This document shows, one piece after another, positions 32,363-37,219 of a stretch of 39,638 bases of DNA. Origin of the DNA: Chloroflexaceae bacterium (lineage in GTDB: Bacteria; Chloroflexota; Chloroflexia; Chloroflexales; Chloroflexaceae). Below the pieces are notes generated by a model, which saw only the letters and a program-made list of their open reading frames with translations, had not been told where the DNA came from and did no database searches. Location of the stretch: NCBI GenBank assembly GCA_028282325.1, contig JANQID010000019.1, forward strand, positions 1 to 39,638, given 5' to 3'. Numbering within the stretch: the first letter of the stretch is position 1; each line of letters starts with the position of its first letter. Made by a program: the position numbers and the translations under genes.

Positions 32363-32403
32363 ATCATACTACACTTTTTGTCCCTTGCAGATTGTGGTAT
32401 GAT
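32363..32403. promoter_or_regulatory. Divergent extended -10 promoters with dyad symmetry
   Basis: Minus-strand TATGAT (32368 down to 32363) and plus-strand TGG-TATGAT (32395-32403) face away from each other. ATCATACTAC on the left and GTGGTATGAT on the right pair at 9 of 10 positions, so the two start sites are mirror images around 32383. The plus site would start near 32410, 52 nt before ATG 32462. A single regulator could bind this dyad and control both genes. Confidence 0.5.
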
Positions 32404-32461
32404 CGGAGAGCCGAAGCAACGAATAACCGTAGGACAACCAGGCAATCCAGAGGAGGGATCA

Positions 32462-33229
32462 ATGCGGATCGCGGAAAGCAGTGCGCTGGTGACCGGGGGC
32501 GCATCGGGACTGGGCGCAGCGACGGCGCGGCGACTGGTCGAGGCCGGGGGGTATGTGGCGCTGGCCGACCTCAACCAGGAAGCGGGCAAGGCGATGGCCG
32601 CCCAACTGGGAGACCGCGCAATCTTCGTCCAGACCGATGTGAGCGACGCCGAGTCGGTGGCGCGGGCGATAAGCACGGCGGTTGAGCGACACGGCAGACT
32701 GCATATCGCCGTCAACTGCGCGGGCATCGCTATCGCCGAACGTATTCTGGGCAAAGAAGGGCCACATGACCTCCAACGCTTCAACAAGGTGTTGTATGTC
32801 AACCTGGTCGGCTCGTTCAATGTGCTGATGCTAGCTGCCGAGCAGATGACCGGGAACACGCCGAATCCTGACGGCGAACGCGGCGTGATTGTGATGACCG
32901 CTTCGATCGCCGCGTTCGACGGCCAGATTGGCCAGATCGCTTATGCTGCATCGAAAGCCGGCGTCGTTGGCATGACCCTGCCCGCCGCCCGCGAGCTGGC
33001 TCGCCACGGCATCCGCGTCGCAACCATCGCGCCGGGCATTTTCGACACATCGATGCTCGCCGGGCTGCCCGAAGCTGCCCGCGAGTCGCTCGGCCAGCAA
33101 GTCCCTTTCCCGCCGCGCCTGGGCAATCCCGACGAATACGCCGCACTGGCGCAGCATATCATTGATAATGTGATGATTAACGGTGAGACAATTCGCCTCG
33201 ATGGTGCGATCCGTATGGCGCCGAAGTAA
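32462..33229 (+). CDS. Short-chain dehydrogenase, HSD10/3-hydroxyacyl-CoA dehydrogenase type 2-like
   Basis: A 255-residue NAD-dependent oxidoreductase. The cofactor motif T-G-G-A-S-G-L-G is at 11-18, Asp follows the second strand (A-L-A-D-L, favouring NAD), N-C-A-G lies in the middle, and the catalytic Ser/Tyr/Lys appear as [20 protein letters not shown]. The stretch with G-Q-I-G-Q and P-G-I-F-D-T-S-M resembles HSD17B10-type 3-hydroxyacyl-CoA dehydrogenases, which fits the nearby acyl-CoA genes. A strong GAGGAGGG site precedes ATG 32462; the longer frame upstream crosses the divergent promoter. Confidence 0.9.
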   Translation: MRIAESSALVTGGASGLGAATARRLVEAGGYVALADLNQEAGKAMAAQLGDRAIFVQTDVSDAESVARAISTAVERHGRLHIAVNCAGIAIAERILGKEGPHDLQRFNKVLYVNLVGSFNVLMLAAEQMTGNTPNPDGERGVIVMTASIAAFDGQIGQIAYAASKAGVVGMTLPAARELARHGIRVATIAPGIFDTSMLAGLPEAARESLGQQVPFPPRLGNPDEYAALAQHIIDNVMINGETIRLDGAIRMAPK

Positions 33230-33279
33230 CGCAGACGCTATCCGGGTCTTAGTATCGGAGCACAAAGCCAGGAGGAGCT

Positions 33280-33846
33280 ATGCATCAGCATCAACGCTTC
33301 TTAAGTATCGATCTGGAAGAGCTTGCCGCCGCCTTCGCGAGTGCCTCCAGCGAGGGACGTTATCATCTCAACCTGGAGACCGGTGAGGTACTGGCGACTA
33401 CCGAGGAGATCCTCGATGAGTTGAACGTGATCTACGCCGAGTTGTATGACGAGAACGGTGAAGAATCGATGGCGTTTATCGACGCATTAAAGCAGAGCAA
33501 CACCCCGGAATGGATGCACGACTTGCTCATCGAAGCGCACCAGATTGAGCAGGATGACGGCCTGCGCTACCTCGACATTCCCGCCGTCGAGCCGAGTGAT
33601 GCGTATCGCGATATGGAGGCGTTTATCGAGACAGTTGAAGATCGGCGCCTTCAGGCCGCGCTTGAACGGGCGATCGAGAGGAACCGTCCGTTTCGCCGCT
33701 TCAAGGACGCGCTGCTCGACTATCCCGCCGAACGCGAGCGCTGGTTCGCTTTTAGCGACGTCCGGATGCGCGCCCGTGCGTTGGAATGGCTTGCCGAAGA
33801 AGGCATCACCGTGCCGGATAACGATCACGCCGACCAGCACGCCTAG
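33280..33846 (+). CDS. UPF0158-family protein
   Basis: A 188-residue acidic soluble protein. The family's conserved C-terminal part is clear: R-F-K-D-A-L-L-D-Y-P-A-E-R-E-R-W-F-A-F followed by A-L-E-W-L. The N-terminal half is helical and Glu-rich with the E-V-L-A-T-T-E-E-I motif. No catalytic motif is known to me, and function is not established. AGGAGGAG precedes the ATG at ideal spacing. It lies 50 nt behind the dehydrogenase gene and is probably cotranscribed. Confidence 0.85.
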   Translation: MHQHQRFLSIDLEELAAAFASASSEGRYHLNLETGEVLATTEEILDELNVIYAELYDENGEESMAFIDALKQSNTPEWMHDLLIEAHQIEQDDGLRYLDIPAVEPSDAYRDMEAFIETVEDRRLQAALERAIERNRPFRRFKDALLDYPAERERWFAFSDVRMRARALEWLAEEGITVPDNDHADQHA

Positions 33847-33849
33847 CCG

Positions 33850-33888
33850 GAGCGTTCTGCGCAACCCGCGCCGCTTGCGAGAACGCTC
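33850..33888. terminator. Bidirectional hairpin terminator after UPF0158 gene
   Basis: GAGCGTTCT (33850-33858) pairs with AGAACGCTC (33880-33888), and CGCAA (33860-33864) with TTGCG (33875-33879); one G bulges at 33859 and the loop is 10 nt. It lies between convergent genes, 4 nt after the UPF0158 stop. No T-run follows, so termination efficiency is uncertain. CCGGT-CGCGAT-ACCGG at 33941-33956 is a second small hairpin nearer the regulator gene's stop. Confidence 0.65.
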
Positions 33889-33972
33889 ATCGCCGTTCGG
33901 CCAGGCAGGGCGGCAAGCTTACTGCGATTCGTCCTGCCGACCGGTCGCGATACCGGCTGTCCCGACCAGCGC

Positions 33973-34809
33973 TTAAATCGATGGAGGAGCGCCGCGCCGA
34001 TGAATGAACCAGCGCGTGATTAGCCCCATAATCTCGTCGGCGCTTTCCTCGATCGACTTGTCGGTGAGATTGACATACGCGAAGTTTTGGCGGCGGAAGA
34101 GCCGCTTCGACCAGTTCATCTCTTCTTCCAACGCTTCGAGATCGGTGTATTCGCTGCCAAGCGGGACGCCCATTGCTTTCTGGCGCCAGCGCCGCCGGGC
34201 CAGGATCTGCTCCGGCGAGACGATCAGCCCGATCACCCGCCGCCGGTCAATCTCGAATAGCTCCGCCGGCGGTTCGATTCCGCGTACCAGTGCGACGTTC
34301 GCCACTTTCCAGCCCAGCACGGCCAAGTACATGCTAATCGGCGTTTTGCCGACGCGCGATATGCCCGCCAGCACGATGTCGGCGAGATCGAGTTCGTTGG
34401 TCTTGCGCCCGTCGTCGTGGCCGACGGTGTAGGCGATGGCTTCCAGCCGGTCGAAATAGGCGTCGTGCTGCTGATGATACAACCCCGGCAGACCCAGCGG
34501 CGCGCGTCCGAAAAGACGCGCCAGATGATCGAGAATATCGCCGATCAGGTCAAACTCGACCACGTTATGTTCATAGGCCAGCGTGATGAGGCGCCGCCGC
34601 ATTTCGGCATCCACCATCGTGTGAAAAATCATTCCGCGGCTTGTCGCGGCATGGGCGATCACGTCGTCGAGCTGTTCGGGGCGACGCACTTGCGGCGTCA
34701 CGACAACCGGCGTGTCAGAGTCTTGAAACTGAGACAGCACGACGCGGGCCATTTGTTCGCCGATCACGCCTGCGCCGCCGGATACTACAAAAATCGGTGT
34801 TGCTCCCAC
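33973..34809 (-). CDS. Pyruvate,phosphate dikinase / PEP synthase regulatory protein
   Basis: A 278-residue bifunctional kinase/phosphorylase of the DUF299 (PpsR/PDRP) family. It inactivates PPDK or PEP synthase by ADP-dependent Thr phosphorylation and restores it by phosphate-dependent dephosphorylation. The nucleotide loop G-I-S-R-V-G-K-T-P-I-S is near residues 153-163; the family block V-E-F-D-L-I-G lies earlier and V-G-L-I-V-S-P-E-Q-I-L-type residues later. GTG 34809 is the start, with AGAAGG 6 nt before it. Whether it acts on PPDK or on PEP synthase is not decidable, and neither gene is in the window. Confidence 0.92.
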   Translation of the reverse strand: MGATPIFVVSGGAGVIGEQMARVVLSQFQDSDTPVVVTPQVRRPEQLDDVIAHAATSRGMIFHTMVDAEMRRRLITLAYEHNVVEFDLIGDILDHLARLFGRAPLGLPGLYHQQHDAYFDRLEAIAYTVGHDDGRKTNELDLADIVLAGISRVGKTPISMYLAVLGWKVANVALVRGIEPPAELFEIDRRRVIGLIVSPEQILARRRWRQKAMGVPLGSEYTDLEALEEEMNWSKRLFRRQNFAYVNLTDKSIEESADEIMGLITRWFIHRRGAPPSI

Positions 34810-34977
34810 GAAATACCTTCTATAATAGCGAACTGTTACGTTATTATTTCATGATAACGCATATTGGCGGGACTATGGCATTGTCCGCGAGGTCGCCCGC
34901 AGATTGTTGCCGAATAATCAATTCACCCTGCGGGAAGCAAAGCCGCTGCGACCAACTCTGACGGAGTATTCCATCGT

Positions 34978-36360
34978 ATGACCAAACATATTATCAACGG
35001 CCAACGCATTTACGCCCGTGAGGAAGGTCCGAAAACCGGGCAAGTTGCGTTACTTATCCACGGCTGGTCAAGCTCGTGGTACGCATTTTCGCCCTTGATC
35101 CCGCTGCTGAGCAAGCGGTTTCGCTGCATCGCCGTGGATTTGCCGGGTTACGGCAACTCGCCGCCGTTGCCCACGCGTGTGAGCATCGAAGCCTACGCCG
35201 ACATATTGTTCGATCTGCTCTGCGAAGTCACCGACAATCCGGCGGTAGTCATCGGCCACTCGATGGGCGGCATGATCGCCCTGACGATGGCGCTACGCCA
35301 CCGGGTGCAGATCGAGCGCCTGGTGCTGCTCTGCCCGACGGTGAGCGGTCATCTTTCGACCTCGATTAACCTGTTCGTCTCGCCGATCACGATGCTGGAG
35401 CGCTACCCCCTCGCCAACTGGATGGTCTCCGCAATGGAGCCGTATATGCTCAGCGTCACCGACCGGCTGATGCGTCCGGTGTCGTTCGCCGAGCGTACGG
35501 CCATCAGCGAGGATGACTACATTCGTCTGCGCTCCGACGCCCGCCGCCCTGGTCAGGGCCGGGTGCGCGCCGAGTGCTACTGGGCTATGCGTGAGGGTGA
35601 CCTGCGCGGCAAGCTGGCGGAGATCGAACCGCCATCGCTGGTGTTGTGGGGCGCCGAGGATAATACGGTGCCATTGCGCGACGCGGGCGTAGTCGCCGAC
35701 GAGTGGCCGTCCGCCGATCTGCGCATCATCCCCAAGGCCGGGCACTGGCCCCAGTTCGAGACCCCCGAAATCACCCGGCGCTATCTCACCGGCTTCCTGG
35801 GGTTGCCCAGCGAGTCCGGTCGCCTGAAAACCGGCGACGCCGCGCCGGAGGAAATCGAGGAGCTAGCGCAGATGATGCAACACTCCGAGATCGGCAGCAG
35901 CTTGAGTCAGGCCCAGCGCATTCGCCTGGCTTCTCAGGGCGTAATGCGCGAGTACCCTCCTGGCGCGGTAGTCGCCAGAGCGAATGAGCCCGGCGAAGAA
36001 TTGTTCATCGTGAAAGAAGGTTCGCTCGATGTGTTGCTCGTTCCCGAAGGTTCGAGCCAGCGCCTGGAAGAGCCGCATCAGATCGGCTCGATTCCGCCGG
36101 GCCAGATCACCGGCGAGCTGGCGCTGCTCGGCGGCGCACGCACGGCGGCGCTGCACGCCGGTTCGGAGGGTGCGATATTGCTGGTGCTGCACCGCGATGA
36201 TCTGCGGGCGCTCTTCGAGGATGATCCCGCGCTAGGCAACAAGGTGTTGTTGAATATCGCGTCGGCGCTGGCGTTGCGCTTGCGGCTGACCAACTGGCAG
36301 AAGCAGATGGCCGTTCAGGCACTGCAACGGTCTCAGCAGGAACTTGAAGTAAGCGCTTGA
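34978..36360 (+). CDS. Alpha/beta hydrolase fused to cyclic-nucleotide-binding domain
   Basis: A 460-residue fusion. Residues 1-270 are an alpha/beta hydrolase: oxyanion motif H-G-W (28-30), nucleophile elbow G-H-S-M-G-G (93-98, Ser95), the acid Asp in G-A-E-D-N-T-V-P and catalytic His in K-A-G-H-W. Residues about 300-435 are a CRP-type cyclic-nucleotide-binding domain with E-E-L-F-I-V-K-E-G-S and a phosphate-binding cassette G-E-L-A-L-L...R-T-A. No transmembrane or DNA-binding segment follows. Family logic suggests an esterase/lipase-like enzyme controlled by cAMP or cGMP; the substrate is not known. Upstream are a plus-strand TATAAT at 34821-34826 and a 7-bp dyad (34896-34902 with 34928-34934). 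Confidence 0.85.
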   Translation: MTKHIINGQRIYAREEGPKTGQVALLIHGWSSSWYAFSPLIPLLSKRFRCIAVDLPGYGNSPPLPTRVSIEAYADILFDLLCEVTDNPAVVIGHSMGGMIALTMALRHRVQIERLVLLCPTVSGHLSTSINLFVSPITMLERYPLANWMVSAMEPYMLSVTDRLMRPVSFAERTAISEDDYIRLRSDARRPGQGRVRAECYWAMREGDLRGKLAEIEPPSLVLWGAEDNTVPLRDAGVVADEWPSADLRIIPKAGHWPQFETPEITRRYLTGFLGLPSESGRLKTGDAAPEEIEELAQMMQHSEIGSSLSQAQRIRLASQGVMREYPPGAVVARANEPGEELFIVKEGSLDVLLVPEGSSQRLEEPHQIGSIPPGQITGELALLGGARTAALHAGSEGAILLVLHRDDLRALFEDDPALGNKVLLNIASALALRLRLTNWQKQMAVQALQRSQQELEVSA

Positions 36361-36696
36361 TATAGCCGATAGGCGATCAACGATAGCCGATAGGGGGTCG
36401 TCAACCGCCACGTTCGCCAATCGGCTGAGTGCAACTCTATCACCGGCTATCCTGCCTCCCAACCATCCGTGTTCGCCCCCAATCTGCCGGGAGCAATCCA
36501 CGAACCTCTTTGCGTTCCTCGGCGTTCTTTGCGGCCAGATCGAACTACCGCCAGAAGGTCGCAGCCGTCTGAGACCGGTCAGGTGCAAATGGCCCTACGC
36601 CCGCCCCTATCGGATATCGGCTATACAAAGCTACCATCTATCGGATTTTCGGCTATAATGCATCCCAATGTTATTCCACCTGAAGAGGATATCGTT
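36361..36696. other. 336-nt repeat-filled spacer before the DUF3054 gene
   Basis: No credible gene. ATAGCCGATAGG occurs at 36362-36373 and 36383-36394; its inverted or related forms lie at 36606-36624 (CTATCGGATATCGGCTATA) and 36639-36659. An 'aaagaacgc' family repeat lies inverted at 36504-36534. TATAAT at 36654-36659 is part of the last copy and can act as the promoter -10 for the next gene, which starts 38 nt later. Reading frames across it give no recognised protein. Confidence 0.65.
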
Positions 36697-37149
36697 ATGG
36701 CATCACCGGATCATCCCCAGCACGCTTCCTTGCCCAAAACAAACGCCGGCAGCGCCGGATATATGGCTGCGCTGCTGATCGGCGATGTAATCACGTTTCT
36801 GGTGTTTGCGGCAATCGGGCGGAGCAGCCACAGCGAGGCCGCCGGTCTCAACGCGCTGCCGCAGGTCGCCTATACCGCCGCGCCGTTCCTGGCCGGCTGG
36901 CTGATCGCCGCACCGCTGGTCGGGGCGTTCCGCCGCGATACAACGTCACAGGTCGTGCCGGGTCTGCTGCGTGCCACGCTGGCCTGGCTGGCGGCCTGGC
37001 CGCTGGGGCTGGTGTTCCGCGCGTTTCTGTTGCAGCGCGGCATTCCGCCTTCGTTTGCTGTCGTCGTGTTGATCACCAACACCGTGCTGCTGAGCGGCTG
37101 GCGGGCGGCGTTCGCCTCGGTAGCGGGGAGGATAGCCGATAAACGATAG
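36697..37149 (+). CDS. DUF3054-family membrane protein
   Basis: A 150-residue membrane protein with four hydrophobic segments (about 22-41, 54-73, 87-106 and 117-137). The pattern L-I-G-D-V-I-T-F-L-V-F-A-A-I-G and A-P-F-L-A-G-W-L-I-A-A-P-L-V-G matches DUF3054, a family without a known function. AGAGGA lies about 8 nt before ATG 36697. The last four codons and the TAG stop fall inside an ATAGCCGATA-type repeat, so the natural C-terminus may have been replaced by repeat sequence. The gene is flanked on both sides by that repeat family. Confidence 0.82.
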   Translation: MASPDHPQHASLPKTNAGSAGYMAALLIGDVITFLVFAAIGRSSHSEAAGLNALPQVAYTAAPFLAGWLIAAPLVGAFRRDTTSQVVPGLLRATLAWLAAWPLGLVFRAFLLQRGIPPSFAVVVLITNTVLLSGWRAAFASVAGRIADKR

Positions 37150-37212
37150 GGCAAGGCGGACGCTATGCCCTATCGGCTATCGGATATCGGATATCGGATA
37201 TGATCGGCTATG
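37130..37212. repeat. ATAGCCGATA/TATCGG repeat cluster between DUF3054 and NACHT genes
   Basis: GATAGCCGATAAACGATAGG (37130s) is followed by CCTATCGGCTATCGG and three tandem GGATATC units, then GATCGGCTATG, ending at 37212. A TATGAT within the cluster (37199-37204) lies 15 nt before ATG 37220 and could serve as a -10 for a near-leaderless NACHT mRNA. Confidence 0.65.
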
Positions 37213-37219
37213 CAAAATT

